From Hufsiella arboris (GTDB lineage: Bacteria > Bacteroidota > Bacteroidia > Sphingobacteriales > Sphingobacteriaceae), in assembly GCF_009834875.1 (NCBI RefSeq), contig NZ_WVHT01000007.1, positions 62,001 to 126,000 of the forward strand: a DNA stretch of 64,000 bases, in the 5' to 3' direction. The notes under the pieces are model-generated. The model was given only the letters and a program-made list of their open reading frames with translations. It did no database searches and was not told the DNA's origin. The position numbers were made by a program, and so were the translations under genes. Shown here piece by piece: positions 55,618-64,000 of this stretch (its first letter is position 1; each line of letters opens with the position of its first letter).

Positions 55618-56086
55618 TGAATAGTTAATTGGGATTCGAAAATGTATAATCCGACGCTTAAGTGATGGATTCATTACGGCGGAATGCGGGCGCCGTTACG
55701 GACTTACTTAACAAGGTCGAATAATCCATTTTTTCAAAACATTTGTCCATTTGAAAGACTTTGTCGCAGGTTTAAGTTTACTGATAAGTTTGATATAGTA
55801 ATACTTAAGCTTTAAATATACTGATTGTATTTTTTTATGTGTCGTAAATACACTTTATTTGCAATAACCAATTACTACAATCCTTTTCATCGCAGCTGAT
55901 TCCCTGGTCTTGTGAATGAAAGGATGCTTTTTAAAACCTAAAATTTCAATTATGAGGAAAGAATAGACGTTCGAGACTTCCAGTATGGGCAATGAAGACA
56001 ACTCTGCTTGATCTGCTTTTGCCGATTATTACACACGACCCTTATGGAATTTACAAACCAATCAATTATCAAAAACCTAAAAAATT
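55618..56086. other. 469-bp gap before the second SusC
   Basis: No convincing gene was found. It carries a candidate promoter (55760-55792), a GC-rich imperfect stem near 55676-55700 (ACGGCG with CGCCGT) and a long AT-rich leader. If the promoter is real, the SusC transcript has an untranslated leader of nearly 300 bases. Confidence 0.6.
55760..55792 (+). promoter_or_regulatory. Candidate promoter for the second SusCD unit
   Basis: TAAGTTTG at 55785-55792 matches TAnnTTTG exactly; TTTG at 55760-55763 is 21 bases upstream. It is 294 bp before the start codon. Motif match only. Confidence 0.38.
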
Positions 56087-59000
56087 ATGCGAAATTTAAA
56101 ACCAAGCTATTTAAAAAAGTGGTGTCTCAGTACACTGTTTTTCGCAGGGCTGCTGTTTTCTACAGCTCATGCACAGCAGCAAAATGTTGTGTCCGGTACG
56201 ATCACTTCGAATGACGCATCTCCTGTGCCGGGAGTAAGTGTCAAAGTGAAAAATACGTCCAATGGCGTTGCATCCGACCCTAATGGACGTTATTCTATCA
56301 GAGCGGAGGCAGGCTCAACGCTTGTATTCAGTGCTATTGGATTTGAAACAAGGGAAGTGGCCGTTTCCACGAATACATTAAACATAACGCTGCAATCAAA
56401 GGCAAGCAATTTAAATGAAGTAGTTGTTATTGGCTATGGAACAATCCGTAAAAAGGACCTGACCGGCGCCGTTGCAAATATCAAAGGTTCTGATATTAAG
56501 TCGCAGGGTGTTAGTGATATCACAAAGTCAATTCAAGGCCGGCTGCCAGGAGTTACTATCGAATCGGCCGGCGGTAATCCGGGTGCTGGCACACGAATAT
56601 TGATCAGGGGGGTAGGAACCCTCGGAAACGCTGCGCCATTATATATTGTTGATGGCGTGCAGGTTGCCAATATCAATAATTTAAGCCAGGTAGATATTCA
56701 GTCGATCGATGTTTTGAAAGATGCATCGGCTGCGGCTATTTATGGATCACGGGCAGCAAACGGCGTAGTTTTAGTAACAACTAAATCGGGACGAAACGGA
56801 GTGACCGTTGTTCAGGCTAACGCGAATTATGGTGTTCAGCATATTGCTCATGAAATCGGTGTTTTGAATGCGCAAGAATGGGCAAACGTAAGCAATGCGG
56901 CACACGATGCAGCCGGATTGCCAAAATTAGATATCGCTGCGAATCCTCAAAGCCTTGGGGAAGGTACAAATTGGCAGGATGCGATTTATAAGTCGGCTCC
57001 CGTTCAGCAATATGAACTATTGGTAAGTGGGGGATCTCAGTCAACAAATTACAGTGTAAGCGGAAGCTACACCGATCAGGAAGGTATTGTAGACGTGACT
57101 GGTTATAACCGCTATAACCTTCGGGCAAAATCCGAAACTACAAAAGGTATTTTTAAGTTCGGTGAAACCCTTCTTTTAACCCGGGAGCGTACTATTAACA
57201 TGGCCGGCGGATGGGGTGGACAAGGTGGAAATCCAGTTGGTTCGGCTGCGAAAATGATTCCTGTTTTCCAGATATATGATCCTGCGGCTATTGGTGGTTA
57301 TGCCGGTGCTTATGGTCCGGTTGTAAACGTAGCAAACCCGGTGGCTCAGCTTTACCTGGAAGATATAGACAGAATATCTTCAAATATTTTAGCAAACGCA
57401 TATGGGGAGGTTACTTTTACACCTGGACTTTCCTACAAACTAAATTTAGGTTATACCAGTAATTTCGGTAGCGGCAATGATTACTACCGCCGCTACGTTG
57501 TTGGAACGCTGTTTTCACACCCTACAAACGATTTAAGTCAGACCAAGGATCAAAACAACTTACTTCTGATTGAAAACACACTGAATTATAACAAAACATT
57601 TGGAAAAAGCAGCTTGCAAGCCTTGGCTGGTTACACCTATCAGAAGAATAAATACACTTATCTGTTGTCTGCCAGAACAGATCTTCCGGACGGAATTGAA
57701 AATATCGATGCGGGTGCCGGAACTTCAACAACAGGTGGAAACAGTAATGAAAGCCGGCTTGCATCGGCTTTGGCGCGTGTGATTTACTCCTATGATAATA
57801 GGTATCTGTTGACAGCCAGTTTCCGCCGCGATGGTTCTTCCCGGTTTGGAAGCGATAATAGGTACGGTAACTTCCCGTCTATTGCTGTAGGATGGAATAT
57901 CTCAAATGAGAAATTTTACGGAAAGCTGGAAAATGTCCTGCCAACGCTAAAATTAAGGGCCAGTTATGGTGTGCTGGGTAACCAGGAAATTGGCGATTAC
58001 CAGTACAGTGCGGCGATTGCTTCTAATATAAATTATGTAACAGGTTCCGAACAGCAGAAATGGTTTGGTGCGATACAAACTACTTTTGCGTCGCCAAACA
58101 TAAAATGGGAAAATACGAAGACAACTGACATCGGACTGGATGTGGGAATGTTTAATAATAAACTTAGTTTAACGGCAGATTATTTCGATAAAACAACGGA
58201 TGATGTTCTATTAAATGTTCCTATTCCCGGATCAGCAGGTTCAACGTCTAACCCTGTGGTTAACGCCGGAAAATTGAGAAATAAAGGATTTGAACTTGGC
58301 GCTAATTTTACAGATCATCACGAAAAATTCAATTATTCAGTTTTCGGGACGTTAAGCACGGTTGACAATAAAGTTTTAGAGCTTGGCACAGGTTCTCAGC
58401 AAATATTTGGCGGCCAGCCAACCCACCATGGTGCCTCCAGTACGCTAACTGAAGCAGGTGGCCCGATCACAGCGTTTTACCTGATCAAGGATGTTGGAAT
58501 CTTTAACACCCAGGATGAGATCAATGCCTATAGCAAAGACGGCAAGCTAATCCAGCCAAATGCCGCTCCCGGCGATATAAAATTCCAGGATACTAATAAT
58601 GACGGGCAAATCAGCGACGAGGATAAAGTTTATTCAGGCAGTCCGTTCCCATCGTTTGAATATGGATTTGGATTCAATGCTTCGTATGCAAACTTTGATA
58701 TCACTGCATTTTTCCAGGGCACACAGGGAAATAAAATTTATAACGGCTTACGCCAGGACCTTGAAAGCATGAGCCTTGAATTTAATTATTCTAAAGAAAC
58801 GCTAAATGCATGGACTCCTGAAAATCACTCAAATGTGCCTAGAGCCGTTATAAACGATCCTAACTATAACGACCGTACCTCTACACGGTTTTTGGAAGAT
58901 GGATCATACTTCCGGATGAAAACGCTTCAGATAGGATATACATTTACTGATCTGCTGAAAAAGAAGTTGAAGCTAACGAACCTGAGAGCATATGTTAGCG

Positions 59001-59149
59001 GAGATAATTTGTTTACGATAACAAAATACACTGGATTTAATCCTGACCTTGGTCGTACAGGAAGCATTTTTGACAGAGGAGTTGACTTTGGACACGTTGC
59101 TTATCCTATAGCAAGAACAATTTCTGTAGGTCTGCAATTATCCTTATAA
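56087..59149 (+). CDS. SusC-type TonB-dependent outer-membrane transporter
   Basis: A 1020-residue importer with a signal peptide to about residue 30, a carboxypeptidase-regulatory-like domain (about 33-105), plug starting at V-V-I-G-Y-G-T, and a beta barrel with a terminal aromatic strand. It is the second SusC in the window and differs clearly from the one at 28773. It lies directly after the rhamnose operon and before SusD (35 bp), so it probably imports the rhamnose-containing oligosaccharides. Confidence 0.94.
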   Translation: MRNLKPSYLKKWCLSTLFFAGLLFSTAHAQQQNVVSGTITSNDASPVPGVSVKVKNTSNGVASDPNGRYSIRAEAGSTLVFSAIGFETREVAVSTNTLNITLQSKASNLNEVVVIGYGTIRKKDLTGAVANIKGSDIKSQGVSDITKSIQGRLPGVTIESAGGNPGAGTRILIRGVGTLGNAAPLYIVDGVQVANINNLSQVDIQSIDVLKDASAAAIYGSRAANGVVLVTTKSGRNGVTVVQANANYGVQHIAHEIGVLNAQEWANVSNAAHDAAGLPKLDIAANPQSLGEGTNWQDAIYKSAPVQQYELLVSGGSQSTNYSVSGSYTDQEGIVDVTGYNRYNLRAKSETTKGIFKFGETLLLTRERTINMAGGWGGQGGNPVGSAAKMIPVFQIYDPAAIGGYAGAYGPVVNVANPVAQLYLEDIDRISSNILANAYGEVTFTPGLSYKLNLGYTSNFGSGNDYYRRYVVGTLFSHPTNDLSQTKDQNNLLLIENTLNYNKTFGKSSLQALAGYTYQKNKYTYLLSARTDLPDGIENIDAGAGTSTTGGNSNESRLASALARVIYSYDNRYLLTASFRRDGSSRFGSDNRYGNFPSIAVGWNISNEKFYGKLENVLPTLKLRASYGVLGNQEIGDYQYSAAIASNINYVTGSEQQKWFGAIQTTFASPNIKWENTKTTDIGLDVGMFNNKLSLTADYFDKTTDDVLLNVPIPGSAGSTSNPVVNAGKLRNKGFELGANFTDHHEKFNYSVFGTLSTVDNKVLELGTGSQQIFGGQPTHHGASSTLTEAGGPITAFYLIKDVGIFNTQDEINAYSKDGKLIQPNAAPGDIKFQDTNNDGQISDEDKVYSGSPFPSFEYGFGFNASYANFDITAFFQGTQGNKIYNGLRQDLESMSLEFNYSKETLNAWTPENHSNVPRAVINDPNYNDRTSTRFLEDGSYFRMKTLQIGYTFTDLLKKKLKLTNLRAYVSGDNLFTITKYTGFNPDLGRTGSIFDRGVDFGHVAYPIARTISVGLQLSL

Positions 59150-59184
59150 CAACACTAACCAATTAAAAAGTAAAAATATTAGAT

Positions 59185-60708
59185 ATGAAAAAGGCAATTG
59201 TTTTTTTAAGTATCATCACACTATTTTCCAATTGTAAGGAGAGCGACCTGGAACTTGATAATCCAAACCAGATCACTACAGTTACTTACTGGAAGACAGA
59301 AAATGATGTATTAAGCTCCCTTGCGGCAACTTATGGTTTGCTTAGGGACGTAAATGGCGGATTTTGGGGCGTAAGAGGTATTGAATTGGCAAATGGTCGC
59401 GGCGACGACTTCTTCATTCGGAATGATGTTGCCAATTTATACCAGCTGTCGACATTTACTAACACTCCCGATAACGGTGTGCTGAATGATCTGTGGAACA
59501 CCAGTTACCGTGCGATATTTCGTGCGAATCAAATCATTGAAAATGCGCCAACGGTGCCAGGCTTAAGCGATCAGGCAAAAACAGGTTATATCGCGGAAGC
59601 TAAATTTTTAAGAGGGCTGAACTATTTTATTCTCGCCATAAACTTTGGCGATGGCCCTATAATTACAAAAACTCCTCAAAGTAAAGACGACTATTTTGCT
59701 GTCAAGTCTCCCGAAGCGGACGTTTGGAAACAAGCTATACAGGATTTTACTGATGCTGCAGCCGGCTTGCCACAGTCTTATCCCGCGCAATGGGTTGGCA
59801 GAGCGACAAAAGGCGCTGCTATTGCTTACCTTGGAAAATCGCAGCTCTATACTAAAAATTATACGGCGGCTGAAGCGACGTTAAAACAACTTACCAGCGG
59901 TTATGGCTATCAGTTAATGCCTAACTATGGTGACAATTTTCTTGCCAGCAAAGACAATAACCAGGAATCGGTATTTGAGATTCAGCTTGCAGACGTTGGG
60001 GGTACAAATCCATGGGCTGGCGAAAATGCTGCTCAGGCAATTGGTGTAACAACCGCGCAGGAATTCGCGCCTTCGGAGGTTGCAGGATGGTTCGAGGTTT
60101 CCTTCACCGATAAATTGTTTAAGGAATTTCAAAAGGAAAAAACTGTGAGCAATGAACTGGATCCGAGGATGTATGCAACAATGGTTTGGGATTATCCCGG
60201 TGCCGTGTTATACAACAAGCCTTTTAGCAGCTTTAAGTTGGTTTTTGGCTACAGTACAATAATTAAAAAGTATCAAAACTATAACCAGGACGGCGAACTG
60301 ACTGGTGCGAGCGGAGCATCTGACTATACCTCAAGTAACAATGAGAGGGCCTTACGCTACGCGGATGTCCTTTTAATGATCGCGGAAGCTATGACAATGC
60401 AAGGTAAAGTTCCGGATGCTTATCCGTTTGTTAAACAAATCCGTGACCGTGCACACCTGGCTGATTTACCTGCCGGATATAGCCAGGACCAGATGATGGC
60501 TGAAATCAGGCACCAGCGTATGATCGAGTTTGCACGTGAAAATCAGCGTTTCTATGATTTAAAACGTTGGGGACTTCTTAAGCAGGAGATTGACAACAGC
60601 GATAAAGTTGGAAAGCAATTTTTTGCATCGCCAAAATTCGATTACTTCCCTGTTCCACAATCGGAGATAAACTCCAATCCGAAGATGGTTCAAAATCCAA
60701 ATTGGTAA
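59185..60708 (+). CDS. SusD/RagB outer-membrane glycan-binding lipoprotein
   Basis: A 507-residue surface lipoprotein (lipobox F-S-N-C, Cys17) that caps the SusC barrel. RagB/SusD helices are visible (A-E-A-K-F-L-R-G-L-N-Y-F near 137), as is the C-terminal block R-H-Q-R-M-I-E-F-A-R-E-N-Q-R-F-Y-D-L-K-R-W. It pairs with the preceding SusC. A strong terminator hairpin stands 12 bp after its stop, before the GH2 gene. Confidence 0.93.
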   Translation: MKKAIVFLSIITLFSNCKESDLELDNPNQITTVTYWKTENDVLSSLAATYGLLRDVNGGFWGVRGIELANGRGDDFFIRNDVANLYQLSTFTNTPDNGVLNDLWNTSYRAIFRANQIIENAPTVPGLSDQAKTGYIAEAKFLRGLNYFILAINFGDGPIITKTPQSKDDYFAVKSPEADVWKQAIQDFTDAAAGLPQSYPAQWVGRATKGAAIAYLGKSQLYTKNYTAAEATLKQLTSGYGYQLMPNYGDNFLASKDNNQESVFEIQLADVGGTNPWAGENAAQAIGVTTAQEFAPSEVAGWFEVSFTDKLFKEFQKEKTVSNELDPRMYATMVWDYPGAVLYNKPFSSFKLVFGYSTIIKKYQNYNQDGELTGASGASDYTSSNNERALRYADVLLMIAEAMTMQGKVPDAYPFVKQIRDRAHLADLPAGYSQDQMMAEIRHQRMIEFARENQRFYDLKRWGLLKQEIDNSDKVGKQFFASPKFDYFPVPQSEINSNPKMVQNPNW

Positions 60709-60719
60709 TATCTTTCTTC

Positions 60720-60750
60720 AGCGCATGCTTCTTCTTAGCATGCGCTTTTT
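60720..60750 (+). terminator. Terminator between SusD and GH2
   Basis: A 10-bp perfect stem AGCGCATGCT with AGCATGCGCT, a 7-base loop and a T run end 15 bp before the GH2 start codon. It should cut GH2 expression relative to SusCD unless readthrough is controlled. Confidence 0.85.
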
Positions 60751-60765
60751 AGTCTTTAAAATGTT

Positions 60766-63603
60766 ATGAATATGGTTAAGAGGTTTTTTGCCCTGTTAGT
60801 GGCATCGCTGTGTACCGTTGGTTGTGTTACTGCGCAATCTAAGCTTAATCTCGACCTTTCAGGAAAATGGAAGTTCCGGGTTGATAGTTTGGATGAAGGA
60901 ATCAGTAAGAAATGGTACAGCCAAAATCTGGAAGATGAAGTGACACTTCCGGGATCAATGACTACCAACCTAAAGGGCGATGACATCACGGTCAATACGC
61001 CGTGGACCGGAAGTATCGAAGATTCATCATGGTTTCGGAATAAGGAATATGCAAAATATCGCGACCCTAAGAATATCAAAGTTCCATTTTGGCTGCAACC
61101 AGTAAAATACTATAAGGGTGCCGCCTGGTACCAAAAAGCGGTTTTAATACCTGAATCATGGAGCGGCAGTCAAATTAAACTATATCTGGAGCGATGCCAT
61201 TGGACGACAGGTGTTTGGCTGGACGATCAATCTCTCGGTACCAAAAACAGCCTGTCGACACCTAATATTTTTACTCTTCCTTCAAATCTTCGTTCGGGAA
61301 AGCACAAACTAACTATCAGGGTTGATAACCGTGTTTCAGATATCAATGTCGGCCAAAATTCACACAGTATTTCTGATCATACTCAAACAAATTGGAATGG
61401 TGTTGTTGGCAAAATTCTTTTGGAGGCTTATCCGCAGGTTATAATAGAAGACGTTAAGCTATACCCGGATATAAAAACCGGAACTGTGACAGCGAAAATT
61501 TTGGTGAACAATAATTCCGCAAGTGAAAAAACCATTGGAGTTTCTTTAAAAGCCCTGAATGTGGACCGCCCATCGGATAAGTTGCCGGTAATTTCAAAAT
61601 CTGTAAAGATTCGCGGAAAGCAGTTGGTTACGGTAATTTATCCGATGGGAAAAACCCCCATGCTTTGGGATGAGTTTAATCCGCATCTCTACCGGATGGC
61701 AGTTTCTGCCGGCAGCGGAACTACAAAGGATGAGCGCTTACAACAATTTGGCATGAGAGAGTTCGGCGTTAAAAACACGCAGTTTACGATTAATGGTAAA
61801 CTAACGTTTTTGAGAGGTACGCTGGAGTGCGCTGTGTTTCCTAAAACCGGTTACCCGCCGACTGATTTAGCTTCCTGGTTGCGTGAACTGAAAATTTGCA
61901 AGGATTATGGATTGAATCATATCCGGTTTCATTCATGGTGCCCACCGGAAGCCGCGTTTGACGCAGCCGACCAGCTTGGCATGTATTTTCAGATCGAATG
62001 CGGATCGTGGGCTAATCAGGGTGCCACTGTGGGAGATGGGAAGCCGCTTGATCGTTATTTATACGCAGAAAGTGAACGGATTGTAAGCACTTACGGCAAT
62101 CATCCTTCTTTTTGTCTGATGGCTTATGGAAACGAACCTGCCGGGAAAAATCATATTGCGTATTTAACCAGCTTCGTAAAATACTGGCAGCAGAAAGATA
62201 AGAGGCGTTTATATACCACGGCCGCCGGGTGGCCGATAGTTAAAGAGTCTGATTATAACAGCACGCCTGCGCCGAGGATTCAGCAGTGGGGCGAGGGCCT
62301 GACTAGTATAATCAATAGCAAAGAGCCGAACACAATGTATGACTGGTCGGCGAAGTTACAAGGTTTGAAACAGCCAACAGTAAGCCATGAAATTGGCCAA
62401 TGGTGCGTTTATCCTGATTTTGATGAGATAAAGAAATATAACGGTGTTTTAAAAGCTAAAAACTTCGAGATCTTCCAGGATTTACTGAATGAGCACGGAA
62501 TGAAAAATCGTAGCAACGATTTCCTTTTTGCCTCGGGTAAGCTACAGTCGCTTTGCTACAAAGCAGATATTGAGGCTGCTCTAAGAACCAATGGTTTCGG
62601 GGGGTTTCAATTACTTGGGTTAAATGATTTTCCAGGCCAGGGCACCGCACTGGTAGGAGTGTTAGACGCTTTTTGGCAGGACAAGGGTTATATATCTGCG
62701 AAAGAATTTAGTCAATTTTGCGGGCCTGTAGTTCCGTTGCTGCGGCTTCCGAAGATGATTTACAATTCTGCAGAAACGATTAAGGGGCATATAGAAGTTG
62801 CTCAGTTTGGACCCTCGGAACTTAAAAACGTAGCGACTGAATGGGAAATTACCGATGATCGCGGCAAGATGTTATTCTCCGGCAAACTGCCGGCTAAAGA
62901 CATTGTAAACGGAAACATTAGTTTGGGTGATTTTTCGCAGCCTCTTTCTTCGATAACCAAACCTTCCCATTTAACTATTAAAGTAGAGATAGAAAATTAT
63001 AAAAACGCATGGGACATATTTGTTTACCCACCGGAAAAGGCCGCTAACGATAACGGAATATTAATTGTCGATAAACTTACGGTCGATGTGACAACACAAT
63101 TAGAAGCGGGCAAAAAAGTATTATTGACATTGAAAAAAGGTTCGTTAAAACCTGAATTCGGCGGCGACATAGCCATCGGTTTCTCTACGATCTTCTGGAA
63201 TACAGCCTGGACAAAAGGTCAGCCGCCTGTTACTATGGGAGTTCTTTGTAATCCGGAACATGCGGTTTTTGAAAACTTCCCAACTCAAAAATATAGCAAC
63301 TGGCAATGGTTCGATGCCATGACGCATTCAAGCCCAATCTTGTTAAACAAGCTATCCGACAATATAGATCCTTTGGTCCGCGTTATTGACGATTGGGTAA
63401 CTGCCAGGCCGCTTGGCTTATTATTTGAATGCAAAGTAGGCAAGGGAAGTTTAATGGTTTCGGGGATTGACCTGTTTACTGACATGGACAAAAGGCCGGT
63501 GGCAAAACAACTGAAATACAGCATTCTGAATTACATGGCAAGTGGTAGATTCTCACCTGATAAAACAATCAGCGCGTCTGCTATCAGCCAAATTTTAAAT
63601 TGA
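60766..63603 (+). CDS. GH2-family glycosidase, secreted
   Basis: A 945-residue exported enzyme with a signal peptide to about residue 24; an ATG two codons in (60772) is an alternative start. The N-terminal sugar-binding domain (about 28-220), Ig-like domain and TIM barrel are of GH2 type. The acid/base is E457 (Y-G-N-E-P) and the probable nucleophile E542 (S-H-E-I-G-Q-W). A C-terminal region of about 300 residues is unlike ordinary LacZ. It resembles large GH2-like enzymes of pectin loci whose sugar is often not galactose, so the substrate is open. Confidence 0.8.
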   Translation: MNMVKRFFALLVASLCTVGCVTAQSKLNLDLSGKWKFRVDSLDEGISKKWYSQNLEDEVTLPGSMTTNLKGDDITVNTPWTGSIEDSSWFRNKEYAKYRDPKNIKVPFWLQPVKYYKGAAWYQKAVLIPESWSGSQIKLYLERCHWTTGVWLDDQSLGTKNSLSTPNIFTLPSNLRSGKHKLTIRVDNRVSDINVGQNSHSISDHTQTNWNGVVGKILLEAYPQVIIEDVKLYPDIKTGTVTAKILVNNNSASEKTIGVSLKALNVDRPSDKLPVISKSVKIRGKQLVTVIYPMGKTPMLWDEFNPHLYRMAVSAGSGTTKDERLQQFGMREFGVKNTQFTINGKLTFLRGTLECAVFPKTGYPPTDLASWLRELKICKDYGLNHIRFHSWCPPEAAFDAADQLGMYFQIECGSWANQGATVGDGKPLDRYLYAESERIVSTYGNHPSFCLMAYGNEPAGKNHIAYLTSFVKYWQQKDKRRLYTTAAGWPIVKESDYNSTPAPRIQQWGEGLTSIINSKEPNTMYDWSAKLQGLKQPTVSHEIGQWCVYPDFDEIKKYNGVLKAKNFEIFQDLLNEHGMKNRSNDFLFASGKLQSLCYKADIEAALRTNGFGGFQLLGLNDFPGQGTALVGVLDAFWQDKGYISAKEFSQFCGPVVPLLRLPKMIYNSAETIKGHIEVAQFGPSELKNVATEWEITDDRGKMLFSGKLPAKDIVNGNISLGDFSQPLSSITKPSHLTIKVEIENYKNAWDIFVYPPEKAANDNGILIVDKLTVDVTTQLEAGKKVLLTLKKGSLKPEFGGDIAIGFSTIFWNTAWTKGQPPVTMGVLCNPEHAVFENFPTQKYSNWQWFDAMTHSSPILLNKLSDNIDPLVRVIDDWVTARPLGLLFECKVGKGSLMVSGIDLFTDMDKRPVAKQLKYSILNYMASGRFSPDKTISASAISQILN

Positions 63604-63637
63604 CACCTTTAACCGGAGTTCAATTAGCATTATTATT

Positions 63638-63659
63638 AAAGGCCCTGTGAAGGGCCTTT
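63638..63659. terminator. Hairpin between convergent GH2 and AraC genes
   Basis: A 9-bp perfect stem AAAGGCCCT with AGGGCCTTT and GTGA loop lies between the two convergent stops. T tracts are short on both strands, so it is a probable bidirectional terminator of moderate strength. Confidence 0.62.
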
Positions 63660-63664
63660 ATCTG

Positions 63665-64000
63665 TTAATTCTTTTTATGCTTGCTTCTATATTTTGCTGG
63701 TGAGGTGCCCATAAGTTTTTTAAAGAGTCTCGAAAAATAATACGGATCATCGAAGCCCAGCCTGGCACAAATTTCCTTAATGCTTAAATCGCTGAAATAT
63801 AAATATTGGCAGGACTTCTGAATTTTCAGAAGGCTGAAATATTGATTGGGTGAACTACCAGTTTTTGCACGGAAAAGCCTGGAATAGTGCGATACAGACA
63901 AATGCTGACTTGAAGCGAAATGATCAACAGAAAATCGGCTGTCAAGATTTTTTTTCATAAATACGATCGATTTCTTAATCAGATCGTCGTCTTGAATTGT
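63665..64000 (-). CDS. AraC-family regulator, 5' end beyond window
   Basis: Only the C-terminal 111 residues are present. The frame is open past the Met at 63958 to the window edge, and the extra residues (D-D-D-L-I-K-K-S-I-V-F) continue the usual start of the AraC DNA-binding domain, so the Met is internal. Both helix-turn-helix motifs are complete, with S-V-S-H-Y-S-R-L-F-R and F-D-D-P-Y-Y-F-S-R-L-F-K-K. It is convergent with the GH2 gene and may regulate the adjacent SusCD-GH2 unit. The sensor domain cannot be judged. Confidence 0.88.
   Translation of the reverse strand, partial: TIQDDDLIKKSIVFMKKNLDSRFSVDHFASSQHLSVSHYSRLFRAKTGSSPNQYFSLLKIQKSCQYLYFSDLSIKEICARLGFDDPYYFSRLFKKLMGTSPAKYRSKHKKN

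Overview
The window looks like a chromosomal stretch of a Bacteroidota bacterium, most likely a Sphingobacteriaceae member of the Mucilaginibacter/Pedobacter type. The evidence is two SusC/SusD outer-membrane glycan-import pairs, many secreted glycoside hydrolases in runs, promoter candidates of the TAnnTTTG class, weak Shine-Dalgarno signals, moderate GC, and family choices typical of that group (DUF1080, GH106, fused RhaD-aldehyde dehydrogenase, LacI- and GntR-type sugar regulators). It holds 46 protein genes, two of them cut by the window edges. I saw no rRNA, tRNA, CRISPR array, transposase or phage gene.

Layout. 1-0.75 kb: tail of an SPFH/prohibitin-like gene and a strong terminator. 1.0-11.0 kb: a co-directional run for fucosylated glycans: GH2 beta-galactosidase, SGNH esterase, DUF718 mutarotase, fuconolactonase-like amidohydrolase, L-fucose-dehydrogenase-like SDR, GH95 alpha-L-fucosidase, then a SusB-type GH97. 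11.2-17.7 kb: orphan GAF protein, DoxX-like protein, secreted EEP-family protein, and a minus-strand unit of phytanoyl-CoA-dioxygenase-like protein, clan GH-A hydrolase and AraC regulator. 17.7-24.6 kb: a 0.7 kb gene-free stretch, an M28 peptidase, and a compact signalling cluster (two paralogous anchored proteins ending in the same hexapeptide, a 7-segment membrane protein, a histidine kinase and a LuxR-type response regulator). 24.6-35.9 kb: a pyruvyltransferase-like gene and a LacI-governed locus (LacI, SusC, SusD and DUF6807 on minus; DUF1080x2 and a Gfo/Idh oxidoreductase on plus) with clear LacI-type operators in the divergent promoter. 36.1-43.3 kb: GH106, GH2 and GH105 in one operon. 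43.3-49.5 kb: GH39-like, SGNH hydrolase, second GH105, RhaM, GH43-like, GntR regulator. 49.7-55.6 kb: rhamnose symporter, fused aldolase/dehydrogenase, RhaI isomerase and FGGY kinase. 56.1-63.6 kb: second SusC/SusD pair and a GH2 enzyme. The window ends in an AraC-type regulator.

How it fits together. The right half reads as a system for rhamnose-rich pectic material such as rhamnogalacturonan. Oligosaccharides enter through SusC/D; GH106, GH105, GH2, GH43 and GH39-type enzymes trim them; the released L-rhamnose passes through RhaM, RhaT, RhaI, kinase and RhaD-ALDH to DHAP and L-lactate. The left part releases L-fucose and starts the non-phosphorylating (oxidative) fucose route, but the later steps (fuconate dehydratase onward) are not here. 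The LacI locus looks like the newer oxidation/elimination style of glycoside cleavage rather than plain hydrolysis. No polysaccharide lyase or GH28 is present, so backbone cutting must be encoded elsewhere.

The item I find most likely to be undescribed is the signalling cluster at 20.7-24.0 kb. All functions are inferred by reading the sequence; no database search was run.
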